A DNA stretch of 33,281 nucleotides from Spirochaetota bacterium (lineage in GTDB: Bacteria > Spirochaetota > Spirochaetia > Treponematales > UBA12059), in NCBI GenBank assembly GCA_029560805.1, contig JAKQKE010000064.1, positions 1-33,281 on the forward strand. Direction: 5' to 3'. A program made the translations under genes and the position numbers. The notes beneath the pieces were generated by a model. That model made no database searches, was not told the origin of the DNA, and saw only the letters and a program-made list of their open reading frames with translations. Below, one piece after another: positions 1 to 7,057 of this stretch; within the stretch, counting starts at the first letter, position 1, and each line of letters starts with the position of its first letter.

Positions 1-495
1 GCCTACGCCTTCGGCGCCTACCTGACCCGCAACTACGGCGGCTCGGAGTTCGTGCGCCGTCTCGTGCAGTCGGCCTCGACCGATGCCGGGGCCGTCGCGG
101 CCGCCGCGTCGGCGTTCTCCGGGCGCGACGAGTCGATAGTCGGGCTGCTCAGACGCTGGGGCGCGGCAGTCCTCCTGTCCCATCGGACCGACGCGCCGGC
201 CTACTACCGCTACAACTCGGGCGGCGCGTTCTCGTCGAGCTCGGGCGGCCTGACCTATAATCTCGGCTCGATCAATATGTACAACTACCTATGCCTGGAC
301 GCCATCGATACCGACGGCGACGATATAGGCGACGCCGACCTGGCCGAGCCCTACGCGTTCAGCTCCGCGACGATAGGCGACCTGTACGGCGGCGCCTACT
401 CGAACGCCTTCATGGACCTCGGCGACCCCTCGTCGTCGTCCGACTGGCGCTTCGTGCTGCCGGCCGGCATGTACGCCACCGTCGTCATCGACTAA
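1..495 (+). CDS. C-terminal part of a secreted protein, possibly an M30-type metallopeptidase (partial)
   Basis: The reading frame is open from the first base of the window and stops at TAA 493-495, so the start lies upstream. About 164 residues are visible. They begin with AYAFGAYLTRNYGG, a Tyr/Gly-rich helix of the kind seen near the C-terminal end of large secreted zinc metallopeptidases of the M30 (hyicolysin) type. A Ser/Gly/Tyr-rich region and an Asp-rich stretch (DAIDTDGDDIGDADL) follow; the latter could bind calcium. The final segment (DWRFVLPAGMYATVVID) looks like a closing beta strand. No HEXXH motif falls inside the fragment, so the peptidase call rests only on overall similarity in style and is weak. 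It is convergent with the CsgG-like gene at 554-1696. Confidence 0.6.
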   Translation, partial: AYAFGAYLTRNYGGSEFVRRLVQSASTDAGAVAAAASAFSGRDESIVGLLRRWGAAVLLSHRTDAPAYYRYNSGGAFSSSSGGLTYNLGSINMYNYLCLDAIDTDGDDIGDADLAEPYAFSSATIGDLYGGAYSNAFMDLGDPSSSSDWRFVLPAGMYATVVID

Positions 496-497
496 CT

Positions 498-530
498 AAA
501 ACGCCCGGCCGGAACGATACCGGTCGGGCG
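498..530 (-). terminator. Intrinsic terminator for the CsgG-like gene
   Basis: An 11-bp stem (502-512 with 520-530, one G-U pair) closes a 7-nt loop. Read on the minus strand it is followed by GTTTTAG, so it has a short U tract. It lies 24 bp past the stop codon of the minus-strand gene at 554 and directly after the plus-strand stop at 495. It may serve both genes, but the U tract favours the minus strand. Confidence 0.65.
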
Positions 531-553
531 CGTCGATCAAATCGCAGGCGGGG

Positions 554-1696
554 CTAGAACGCGAAGCCCGCCCGCAGGGACAGGGAGCCGGTCGCCGCGT
601 CGAGGTCGACCCAGTCCTCGTAGATCTCGGATAAGGTGCCCATCACGAATGAGTAACGAAGGCCCAGCACCAGTCGCCCGAGCCGCGCGTCGGCACCGGT
701 CTCGAAGCCGTAGGCCAGCCCCGACCAGGTTCCCTCATTCGTCGAATAGTCGTAATATTCCTCGGTCCAGGTGAGCATCAGGTAGCCAAGCCTGGCTCCG
801 GCGTAGAGCATCACCGGCCCGACCATGAAGTCGAGGCCGGCTCCGGCGCTTGCCTCGACGGACTGCGTGTAGCTGTACCAGCTGTAGTCCTCATGCTCTG
901 TATCGGTCAGGGACGCGGCGGCCGACAGGTAGAACAGGCCGGACGGGAAGATTCCGGATATGCCGTACGAGAAACCAGAGACCGCTTCTGAATCCTCTTC
1001 GGCGTGTGTATAGAGATCGATATCATAGTTGTTTCCTAGGAAGACCGCTATCGTCGCCGCGGAGCCGACGTCGGCGGTGACGCTCGAGAAGCGGGCCGGC
1101 TTCCTCCGCTGCGCAGGAGCCTCCTGCCGGCCGTCGGACGCGGCGGCCGAGGCCTGCGGGGCGGACGACTGCGTTGGCTGGACGGCCGTCCGGCCGCCCG
1201 AGCGCGACGACGAGGCGACGTCCTGGCCCATCGACGCGGCGACGAGCTGCCTGCCGAGGTCCCCGGCCATGTCTATCAGCACCGATACCGAGCCGTCTCG
1301 GTTGACCGAGGTCTGGGCGGTGATCACGCCTGTCTTGACCTCTATCATCTTAGCCGACAGGAAGTAGGTGCTCTCGAGCTGCTGCACGGTGGAGGCGACG
1401 ATGTACGACGCCTTGAGGAAGCCGCCTATCGTCGCCAGCTTCTCGCTGTCCCCGGAGGTCAGGTCGGAGGTGCTGAACTCCAGCTCCGACAGTGTCTTGG
1501 TGATATAGGAACGGTCGAGCACGGTAAAGAGCTTCGACTTGACGAATTCTTCCATGATCTTCTCGGTGATCGGGATGATCACCTTGGCGTCGATGCCCTT
1601 GGGCAGCACGGTGTCGAGCACCGCTATCCGCTCCTGGGCCCCGACGGCCGCGATCGATAACGCCAACGCCATGACGCAACAGGCTCGCTTGATCAT
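554..1696 (-). CDS. Exported CsgG/TolB-like protein fused to a C-terminal beta-barrel-like domain
   Basis: This is a 380-residue protein. ATG 1696 was chosen because AGGAGG lies just upstream and a signal peptide follows (MIKRACCVMALALSIAAVGA, cleavage near residue 20). Residues about 22-155 resemble the CsgG/LpoB-type periplasmic fold: IAVLDTVLP, then a 'FVKSKLFTVLDRSYI' element, 'GGFLKASYIVAS' and 'AKMIEVKTGVI'. A low-complexity Ser/Ala/Gln/Pro linker spans about 158-200. Residues 205-380 are rich in alternating Tyr/Gly/Leu strands and end in a terminal Phe (LSLRAGFAF), typical of an outer-membrane beta barrel. The likely place is the outer membrane with the CsgG-like part in the periplasm. 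The specific role is unknown. There is no lipobox cysteine at the cleavage site, unlike true CsgG. Confidence 0.72.
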   Translation of the reverse strand: MIKRACCVMALALSIAAVGAQERIAVLDTVLPKGIDAKVIIPITEKIMEEFVKSKLFTVLDRSYITKTLSELEFSTSDLTSGDSEKLATIGGFLKASYIVASTVQQLESTYFLSAKMIEVKTGVITAQTSVNRDGSVSVLIDMAGDLGRQLVAASMGQDVASSSRSGGRTAVQPTQSSAPQASAAASDGRQEAPAQRRKPARFSSVTADVGSAATIAVFLGNNYDIDLYTHAEEDSEAVSGFSYGISGIFPSGLFYLSAAASLTDTEHEDYSWYSYTQSVEASAGAGLDFMVGPVMLYAGARLGYLMLTWTEEYYDYSTNEGTWSGLAYGFETGADARLGRLVLGLRYSFVMGTLSEIYEDWVDLDAATGSLSLRAGFAF

Positions 1697-1720
1697 CGAA
1701 TCCTCCTGGGCATGGCATAA

Positions 1721-1747
1721 GTATAGCATCTACCGGCCGGGTATCAA
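1721..1747 (-). promoter_or_regulatory. Candidate promoter of the CsgG-like gene
   Basis: Reading the minus strand, TTGATA (1742-1747) precedes TATACT (1721-1726), a near-consensus -10 box. The spacer is short at 15 nt. It gives a leader of about 20 nt carrying AGGAGG before ATG 1696. It lies back-to-back with the candidate promoter of the gene at 1801. Confidence 0.4.
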
Positions 1748-1765
1748 GGAGAACCTTCCGGTCGC

Positions 1766-1794
1766 TTGCGGACGGAGCGGCGGCGTGATACCGT
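1766..1794 (+). promoter_or_regulatory. Candidate promoter of the B3/B4 gene
   Basis: TTGCGG (1766-1771) and TACCGT (1789-1794) are 17 nt apart. The -10 box ends only 6 nt before ATG 1801 and no ribosome-binding site is present, so the mRNA could be leaderless. The -10 match is weak. Confidence 0.3.
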
Positions 1795-1800
1795 CGCGTT

Positions 1801-2469
1801 ATGGACGACTCGATACGATTACGTAAGGACGACGACCCGCGGCTGTCGGGATCGCTCGTGTGCATGGTCCTGGCCGAGGTCGACGACATGGCCCCGGCGC
1901 CGCGCGCCCTTTCGGGCGCGCTCGGCGAGCTGGCCGCTCGCCGAGCCTCGAAGGACTTCCCGCCGGCCGCCGTCAAGGAGCCGGTGCGGGCGATGCTGCG
2001 CGCGGGGGGCTTCAAGCCGGCCGGCCGACAGAAGCCGGCCAGCGAGTACCTGGCGCGGGCCGCCCGCGACGGCGTCTTCCCGTCGATCAACGGGCCGGTC
2101 GACTGCAACAACCTGCTGTCGCTCGAGACCGGGCTGCCCATCAGCCTGCTCGACGCCGACGAACTCGGCGGCTCGGCCCTGATCCGCGTCTGCGGGGCCG
2201 GCGAGGCCTACGTGTTCAACGCCTCCGGCCAGGAGATGGACTTGGCCGGGCTCCTGTGCGTCTGCGCCGCCGACGGCTCGCCGCTCGGCAACCCGGTCAA
2301 GGACTCGATGCGCGGCAAGCTCAAGGACGGCACGAGGCGGCTCGCCGGCTTTATCTACGCGCCTCTCGGCTTATACTCGCCAGCGAGCCTCGAACGGGTG
2401 GGGGAGCGCTTCGCGGCCCTGCTCCGCGAGCATTGCGGCGCGACGGCCAGGGTCGCCGGGACGGTCTAG
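1801..2469 (+). CDS. B3/B4 tRNA-binding-domain protein (stand-alone PheT-like editing fold)
   Basis: This 222-residue cytosolic protein resembles the B3/B4 domain of the phenylalanyl-tRNA synthetase beta chain. The best signature is at about 90-130: 'GVFPSINGPVDCNNLLSLE' followed by 'TGLPISLLDADELGG', matching the family pattern of 'P.in..VD..N..SL...lPi...D...i.G'. In PheRS this domain edits mischarged Tyr-tRNA; stand-alone homologues are common and mostly uncharacterised. It is followed after 2 bp by a LysO-type exporter and the two are surely co-transcribed. No Shine-Dalgarno sequence precedes its ATG. An amino-acid-related role is inferred from the neighbour, not shown. Confidence 0.75.
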   Translation: MDDSIRLRKDDDPRLSGSLVCMVLAEVDDMAPAPRALSGALGELAARRASKDFPPAAVKEPVRAMLRAGGFKPAGRQKPASEYLARAARDGVFPSINGPVDCNNLLSLETGLPISLLDADELGGSALIRVCGAGEAYVFNASGQEMDLAGLLCVCAADGSPLGNPVKDSMRGKLKDGTRRLAGFIYAPLGLYSPASLERVGERFAALLREHCGATARVAGTV

Positions 2470-2471
2470 GC

Positions 2472-3449
2472 ATGGGCGCCTTCGCGCAGATACTCGTCCT
2501 CCTGGCCTTCATGGCCGCCGGCGCGCTGATCCACCGCGTCAGGCTATCGCCGCCGGCCAAGATGACCGACCGTTTGATCAAGATGGTACTCTGGGTCCTG
2601 CTGCTCGTGATGGGCTTCAGGCTTGGGAACGCGCGCGAGCTGCGCGACCGGCTCGGCGAGATAGGCTTGTTGGCGGTCGGCACGGCGCTCGCCACGCTCG
2701 CCGGTACGATAGCGGCGATCTGCGCGGCCTACTCGCTCCTCGACGCGATGCGAACCCGTCGAGGCGGCCATCGCGCCGGCGCGCCCGGCGCGCGGCCCGA
2801 CGGCGGCTCAGGGCCGGTGACCGACGAGTCGCCGCGGCTGGGCTGGGAACATTTTAAGGGGCCGTCGGTCCTGCTCGTCGTCGTCATCGTCGGTTTCGTG
2901 ACCGGGCTCGCCCTACCGGAACTGGCGCTCGACTACGGCTCGGTGACCGGCTGGGTGCTCAACGCGCTCCTGTTCATGATAGGGCTCCAGTTCGCCCAGT
3001 CCGGCATATCGCTGCGCTCCGCCTTCGTGCGGGCCGACACCGCGCTCGTGCCGATAGCTACGATGGTCGGCAGCCTCGCCGGTGGACTCGTCGTCGCGGC
3101 GGCCTTCTCGATCAGCGCCGGCAAGGCCCTCTCACTCGCGGCCGGCTTCGGCTGGTATAGCCTCTCGGGCGTGCTGCTATCCGACCTCGGCGACCCGGTC
3201 CTCGGCTCGGCGGCCTTCCTCGCCAACATGGCCCGCGAGTCGATGGCCCTCCTCCTGATACCGTTCCTGTCGCGGTCCAAGCGGCCGTACACGGCGGTCG
3301 GGGCCGGGGGGGCCACCGCGATGGACGTGACGCTCCCGCTCATCGAGCAGTGCCTCGGCCCGGACTCGGTGCCGGTCAGTTTCACGAGTGGGGCGATACT
3401 ATCGCTCCTCGTGCCGGTGCTGGTGCCGTTGTTCTACGGCCTCGGGTAG
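2472..3449 (+). CDS. lysO: LysO (YbjE/DUF340) family lysine exporter
   Basis: This 325-residue inner-membrane protein starts at ATG 2472, two bases after the B3/B4 gene stop. Helices are evident at about 5-22, 33-50, 62-90, 132-150, 157-175, 190-212 and later. The signature GFGWYSLSGVLLSD (225-238) followed by LGSAAFLANMARES (244-257) is the hallmark of LysO, which exports lysine and its toxic analogue thialysine in Escherichia coli (299 residues there). A hydrophilic insertion of about 35 residues (94-128, Arg/Gly/Pro-rich) explains the extra length. The pairing with a B3/B4 protein suggests a shared role in handling amino acids. The substrate is inferred from the family. Confidence 0.82.
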   Translation: MGAFAQILVLLAFMAAGALIHRVRLSPPAKMTDRLIKMVLWVLLLVMGFRLGNARELRDRLGEIGLLAVGTALATLAGTIAAICAAYSLLDAMRTRRGGHRAGAPGARPDGGSGPVTDESPRLGWEHFKGPSVLLVVVIVGFVTGLALPELALDYGSVTGWVLNALLFMIGLQFAQSGISLRSAFVRADTALVPIATMVGSLAGGLVVAAAFSISAGKALSLAAGFGWYSLSGVLLSDLGDPVLGSAAFLANMARESMALLLIPFLSRSKRPYTAVGAGGATAMDVTLPLIEQCLGPDSVPVSFTSGAILSLLVPVLVPLFYGLG

Positions 3450-3462
3450 CGTCCCCTGGCTG

Positions 3463-3492
3463 CGGCTTAGTCGGCCGAGGCCTAGTCAGCCG
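3463..3492. terminator. Candidate terminator-like quasi-palindrome between convergent genes
   Basis: CGGCT (3463-3467) pairs with AGCCG (3488-3492) and GGCC pairs with GGCC around a GA turn, separated by TAGTC on both sides as an internal loop. It overlaps the end of the minus-strand gene at 3482 and follows lysO by 14 bp. There is no clear U tract. Confidence 0.3.
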
Positions 3493-4273
3493 CCATCTTC
3501 GACAGCTCGGACTCGACCATGGTCAGGCGGTCCTGCAGGTTCTTGATGGTCCGCTCGAGCCGCTTGCGCTCCTTCTGCAGGCGCTCCGACGGGTCATCGG
3601 CGGGCTTGTCCCGCCTGACCATGGCCTTGACGGTGTCGGGGCTCTTGCCCGACTTGAACGCCTCGATAGCCTGGCCGCGAACCTCGGACTGCCTGATGCC
3701 GGAGACGACCTTCATCGCGTCCCAGCCTATCTCGGCGGGTACCTGGAAGCTATAGGCCTTCATCGCGGCGGCGGCGCTCGTCCTCGGGATACCGATGGCG
3801 CGGTCCAGGTAATCCTCGAAGCGGACCAGGTGCTTACGGCACAGCGCCTCCGCTTCGACGACGAGCTTGCCGAACTCGAGCATCACGCGGCCATTCTCCG
3901 GCAGAAGGGCCCTGATGCGCCCGGTCATCTCGACGAAGTCCGGGTCGGAGTCGAAGCTGTTCTCGTACAGCCCCAGGCCCTCGGCCTTTTCGAGCAGCTC
4001 GTGGAAGATGGCCCAGAACTCGTTCGTGTGCGACCTGGCGCCGGGTACGAAGCCGCCTCGCTCGCAGTGGATATGGTGGGCGTACTCGTGGATGGCCGTA
4101 TAGATCAGCTGGCCGTCGTTCTCGAAGTTCTTGTTATGGATAAGTATCTCCCTGGTCAGGGGCTTGTAGAGGCCGTTGACCATACCGCTCTTCTTGCCCG
4201 TGAACACGACGCTGAACTCCGTCTTGCAGTCCTCGACCCTGAGCAAGAGTTCCTTGACCTGATCCTGGTTCAT
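3482..4273 (-). CDS. HEXXH metalloprotease-like protein with C-terminal coiled coil
   Basis: This 263-residue protein has no signal peptide, so it is probably cytosolic. A zinc-protease motif HEYAH sits at 62-66 within 'IYTAIHEYAHHIHCER', and 'SHTNEFWAIFHELL' (81-94) could supply the third ligand (E85 or H91). The spacing resembles SprT/ImmA-type gluzincins, but I cannot assign a family. Residues about 131-175 (LEFGKLVVEAEALCRKH, then FEDYL, GIPRTSAAAAM) resemble the DUF3102-type helical module of phage and plasmid proteins. Residues 228-260 form a basic/acidic coiled coil. GGAGG lies upstream of ATG 4273. It is convergent with lysO. Function is unknown; a DNA-associated or stress protease is one guess. 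Confidence 0.68.
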   Translation of the reverse strand: MNQDQVKELLLRVEDCKTEFSVVFTGKKSGMVNGLYKPLTREILIHNKNFENDGQLIYTAIHEYAHHIHCERGGFVPGARSHTNEFWAIFHELLEKAEGLGLYENSFDSDPDFVEMTGRIRALLPENGRVMLEFGKLVVEAEALCRKHLVRFEDYLDRAIGIPRTSAAAAMKAYSFQVPAEIGWDAMKVVSGIRQSEVRGQAIEAFKSGKSPDTVKAMVRRDKPADDPSERLQKERKRLERTIKNLQDRLTMVESELSKMAAD

Positions 4274-4291
4274 CGATGGCCTCCGCCGCGC

Positions 4292-4321
4292 ACTGTACTA
4301 CGGCGCCGCTCGGGGCGGCAA
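4292..4321 (-). promoter_or_regulatory. Candidate promoter of the HEXXH gene
   Basis: On the minus strand TTGCCG (4316-4321) and TACAGT (4292-4297) are 18 nt apart, giving a leader of about 12 nt that holds GGAGG before ATG 4273. Confidence 0.35.
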
Positions 4322-4440
4322 GCGACTCAGTATCGCGACCGGCATAGACCATGAGGTAAAAAAGGTTTAGGATAGTAGCTCTCAGGCGTCGGTTCGAAGC
4401 GCCGAGCCCCAACCATCGTTCAATCATGAAAGGGATATCC

Positions 4441-4677
4441 GTGGCGAAAAGGACCAATTATTCGTTCGAGAAGCGCCAGAAGGATCTGGCTAAGAAGAAG
4501 AAGCGCGAGGATAAGCTCAAGAAGAAGCAGGAGCGCAAAGCCTCCGGCGTCCAGACCATCGTACAGATAGACGAGTACGGCAACGTGGTCGAGATCGAGG
4601 TGGACGCGGACGGCAATCCCATCGTCGACTCGGATGATGACGACGACGATGACGACGACTCGGATGACGAAGACTAG
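4441..4677 (+). CDS. Small basic/acidic protein with poly-Asp tail
   Basis: GTG 4441 is preferred because AAAGGGA ends 6 nt before it. This gives a 78-residue protein starting (V/M)AKRTNYSFEKRQKDLAKKKKR. An upstream in-frame ATG at 4426 would overlap that ribosome-binding site. The first 35 residues are a highly charged Lys/Arg helix of a small, widespread but uncharacterised family that begins 'AK..YSFEKRQKEL'. A middle strand segment (VQTIVQIDEYGNVVEIEV) is followed by a tail of about 17 residues that is nearly all Asp, Ser and Glu. The charge split suggests a nucleic-acid or ribosome-associated protein, but there is no direct evidence. The tail is encoded by a GAY-type codon run (about 4633-4674) that could vary in length. 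Confidence 0.72.
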   Translation: MAKRTNYSFEKRQKDLAKKKKREDKLKKKQERKASGVQTIVQIDEYGNVVEIEVDADGNPIVDSDDDDDDDDDSDDED

Positions 4678-4678
4678 C

Positions 4679-4706
4679 GGGAGCCGTTTCAGCCGGCCAG
4701 GCTCCC
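4679..4706. terminator. Candidate hairpin terminator between convergent genes
   Basis: GGGAGCC (4679-4685) pairs with GGCTCCC (4700-4706) around a 14-nt loop, directly after the stop at 4677 and before the minus-strand gene ending at 4720. No U tract follows, so strength is uncertain. Confidence 0.4.
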
Positions 4707-4719
4707 CACGGGCCGACGT

Positions 4720-4947
4720 CTAGCGCAGCGCGCGCTCCAGTTCGGCCGTATTGAATCCGACGATGACGCGTCCGTTGACGTCCGTCACCGGCACGCCCAT
4801 CTGTCCGGATTTCCTGACCATCTCCTCGGCCCGCCTCTGATCCTGGGCCACGTTGTAATCGTCGAAGCGTACGTTCCTGGCCTTGAGCCAGTCCTTTACC
4901 AGCCTGCAGTACGAGCAGCTCGGCGTCGAGTATACCGATACAGCCAT
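4720..4947 (-). CDS. Glutaredoxin-like (NrdH-type) thiol-disulfide protein
   Basis: This 75-residue single-domain thioredoxin fold has the active-site CSYC at 11-14 (TPSCSYC). It also has the cis-proline segment GVPVTD (51-56) and the C-terminal GFNTAEL (64-70) that closes glutathione or thioredoxin-reductase binding sites. The length matches NrdH/glutaredoxin-like proteins, which reduce ribonucleotide reductase or other disulfides in the cytosol. CSYC, rather than CPYC or CVQC, leaves the electron donor open. AGGAGG ends 6 nt before ATG 4947, and a good promoter lies upstream. Confidence 0.88.
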   Translation of the reverse strand: MAVSVYSTPSCSYCRLVKDWLKARNVRFDDYNVAQDQRRAEEMVRKSGQMGVPVTDVNGRVIVGFNTAELERALR

Positions 4948-4982
4948 ATAGCGCCTCCTAATATATGGAAAAGTATATGTAT

Positions 4983-5011
4983 AGAATACCGATAGATACG
5001 CCGGTCGTCAA
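4983..5011 (-). promoter_or_regulatory. Promoter of the glutaredoxin-like gene
   Basis: On the minus strand TTGACG (5006-5011) and TATTCT (4983-4988) are separated by 17 nt. The leader, about 30 nt long, is AT-rich compared with the surroundings and carries AGGAGG. Confidence 0.55.
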
Positions 5012-5043
5012 GCGAGGCGGCTCCCCGCGTCGTATGCGCCCGT

Positions 5044-6399
5044 ATGAGTCATACAGGACACGGCGGCCTTGATCCGCTCAAAGCCGGAGGGCTAGCTCCG
5101 ATCGCGATCAGGGCCGCGATCGCCGCGGCTTGGCTCCTCTCGGCCGGCCTTGACGCATGGCCCTCTCCTCAGCGGGCCGCGTCGGCGATCGGCGCCCTCG
5201 AGCTGTCGAACGTCGACGGCCTCGACTGCAAGGCCGCGATTGCCACGGCCGCCGCCGGGTTACGGTTCAGCTACCGCGTTCCTGTTCCCGCCTCCGACGA
5301 TCCGGCCGAGGTCGGCTTTACCATGACCCTACCGTACCTGCTCGTAGGCTCGGCCAGGCCAGTGGGGTTGGCCGCCTTCGTCGAGGCGCCGGCCTCGGCC
5401 ATCGTGACGCTGCTCGGCCGCTCGGGAGCGCCGCTCGAGGCCGCTTGGCCCCTCGCGGCGACGCGGGTCGGCGCGGCGCTCGGAGACGACTACGGCGCCT
5501 ACGCCGAGCTGCCGGCCTTCGACGGCGGCTCGGCCGGGGACTGGGCCGCGTACGGATTCTGGGCGGCGCCCCGAGGCTCGCCGCTGTCGGCGCTCGCCAG
5601 CGTCGTCGAGACCGAGGCCGAGCCCGGCGGCCTCGGCTGGTACGACCCGCCGGCCCCGGCCGGGCGACGGGCCTACGGAGCGCTCGGCGTCTCCGTAGGC
5701 GGGCCTGCCTGGGCGGCCGCCGGGGCGGCTGCGGCCAGCCTCGGCTTGCCGGGCCGAGACGCGGCGGCCGGCCGCGCCGAGGCGCGCCTGTCGGTCGCCG
5801 GGTACCGCCTCGAGCTAGTCGCCTCCTGCGCCGACCGGTTCTGGGTCGACGTCGACGGCGGTCAGGCACCCTTCCTGAGGGCCGACCTGAGCCTGCGCCG
5901 CTCGAGGTCCGGCCTGGCCTGGGCCCTGGGCTGGCGCTACCTCCGCCCGGATGCCTATACGCCCGAAGGTACGGCCGTCTCCATGCGAGCCTCCTGCGAC
6001 TTGGCCGCGTGGCTGGGCCTGGCGAGCGTTCGGGCGCGCCTGAGCCTGGCCGACTCGGCGGAGGCTGGCTCGAGCGTCGTCGAGCTCGACGCCCGCTACC
6101 GTCCGGCTCCGGCGCCGTGGCTATCGCTGCGCAGTTCCTGGCGCGTGGTAGGCGGCGCCTCGGAGCGCTTCGACCTGGGAGCCGCCATATCGGCAGGAAG
6201 TCGCTGGCCCCTTGAGCTGGAGTCCGGCCTGCGCTTCGTCCCCGAAGGGCGCTTGTACAAGGCCGGCCTGTCCTTGGGCGTCTCCGGAGACCGCGCGTCG
6301 GTGCGCCTCGGCATCGGCAGCGACGGGTGGATCCCCGAGGGCGCGAGCTGGGTCGAGGGCCTCGAGTATACCGTACGCCTGTCCGCCAGGTTCCCGTAG
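5044..6399 (+). CDS. Exported protein of unknown function, probably outer-membrane beta barrel
   Basis: This is a 451-residue protein. The N-terminus has a hydrophobic segment (about 20-42, IAIRAAIAAAWLLSAGLDAW), consistent with a signal peptide preceded by a long n-region. The rest is rich in Ala, Gly, Ser, Trp and Tyr with alternating hydrophobic strands. The final strand (LEYTVRLSARF, then P) resembles an outer-membrane barrel terminus. No domain is recognised. ATG 5044 is the only convincing early start; no strong ribosome-binding site precedes it. An internal start cannot be excluded. The gene stands alone between the divergent glutaredoxin gene and pncA. Confidence 0.65.
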   Translation: MSHTGHGGLDPLKAGGLAPIAIRAAIAAAWLLSAGLDAWPSPQRAASAIGALELSNVDGLDCKAAIATAAAGLRFSYRVPVPASDDPAEVGFTMTLPYLLVGSARPVGLAAFVEAPASAIVTLLGRSGAPLEAAWPLAATRVGAALGDDYGAYAELPAFDGGSAGDWAAYGFWAAPRGSPLSALASVVETEAEPGGLGWYDPPAPAGRRAYGALGVSVGGPAWAAAGAAAASLGLPGRDAAAGRAEARLSVAGYRLELVASCADRFWVDVDGGQAPFLRADLSLRRSRSGLAWALGWRYLRPDAYTPEGTAVSMRASCDLAAWLGLASVRARLSLADSAEAGSSVVELDARYRPAPAPWLSLRSSWRVVGGASERFDLGAAISAGSRWPLELESGLRFVPEGRLYKAGLSLGVSGDRASVRLGIGSDGWIPEGASWVEGLEYTVRLSARFP

Positions 6400-6410
6400 C
6401 GCGCGCCGTC

Positions 6411-6439
6411 TTTACCGGCTCGTCATTATCCGTTACTCT
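6411..6439 (+). promoter_or_regulatory. Candidate promoter of pncA-pncB
   Basis: TTTACC (6411-6416) and TACTCT (6434-6439) are 17 nt apart, 22 nt before ATG 6461. The intervening leader contains GGGAGGGA as ribosome-binding site. Confidence 0.45.
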
Positions 6440-6460
6440 TGTGCCGCATGGGAGGGACCG

Positions 6461-7057
6461 ATGCGTATCGACAGATCGAGGACGGCGTTCCTGGCCATCG
6501 ATATCCAGAACGATTTCTGCCCCGGCGGCGCCTTGGCGGTCGAGGGCGGGAACGAGATCGTGCCCCTCGTCAACGAGCTGGCCGCCATGTTCGAGCTATG
6601 CGTGGCCACGCAGGACTGGCACCCGGCCGGTCACATCTCCTTCGCGTCGGTCGGGCCGGGCGGCGGGCCCTGGCCCGACCACTGCGTCCAGGGCACGCGA
6701 GGCGCGGAGCTACACTCCGCGCTGCGGCAGGATCCCTACCGGCTCATACTCCGCAAGGGCTACAGGCCGGACCTGGACAGCTACTCGGCTTTCTACGAGA
6801 ACGACCGATCCACCCCGACCGGGCTCGACGGCTACCTGCGCGCCCTCGGCGCCTCGGCCGTCGTCGTCGCGGGGCTGGCCCTCGACTACTGCGTATACTA
6901 CAGCGCCCTCGACGCTGCCCGTCTCGGCTACTCGGTCGTCGTCGTCTCCGACGCCACCAGGGCCGTCGGCTCGCCGGAGGGTTCCGTCGACGCCGCGCTC
7001 GCTGACCTCAGGTCCAGGGGCGTGGCGATCATAGATTCCTTGGAGGTTTTCCGTTGA
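6461..7057 (+). CDS. pncA: Nicotinamidase
   Basis: This 198-residue isochorismatase-fold enzyme hydrolyses nicotinamide to nicotinate, the first step of the Preiss-Handler NAD salvage route. The catalytic triad is clear: D14 in AIDIQNDF, K99 in LRKGYRPD and C144 in LALDYCVYYSA. Metal ligands are D52, H54 (QDWHP) and H74 (WPDHC). ATG 6461 is chosen because GGGAGGGA lies just upstream and residue 1 leads straight into the conserved first strand; the same frame runs further upstream without family similarity. The gene overlaps pncB by 4 bp (TTGA), so the two are translationally coupled and form a two-gene salvage operon. Confidence 0.93.
   Translation: MRIDRSRTAFLAIDIQNDFCPGGALAVEGGNEIVPLVNELAAMFELCVATQDWHPAGHISFASVGPGGGPWPDHCVQGTRGAELHSALRQDPYRLILRKGYRPDLDSYSAFYENDRSTPTGLDGYLRALGASAVVVAGLALDYCVYYSALDAARLGYSVVVVSDATRAVGSPEGSVDAALADLRSRGVAIIDSLEVFR

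Noticed and set aside
1350-2141. 263-codon minus-strand frame spanning the intergenic region near 1750
   Set aside because: It overlaps both the CsgG-like gene in another frame and the B3/B4 gene in antisense, and removes both promoters. No recognisable domain.
3350-4354. 334-codon plus-strand frame opposite the HEXXH gene
   Set aside because: It starts inside lysO and mirrors the HEXXH gene; the composition is shadow-like, while the minus-strand frame has a zinc-protease motif, ribosome-binding site and promoter.
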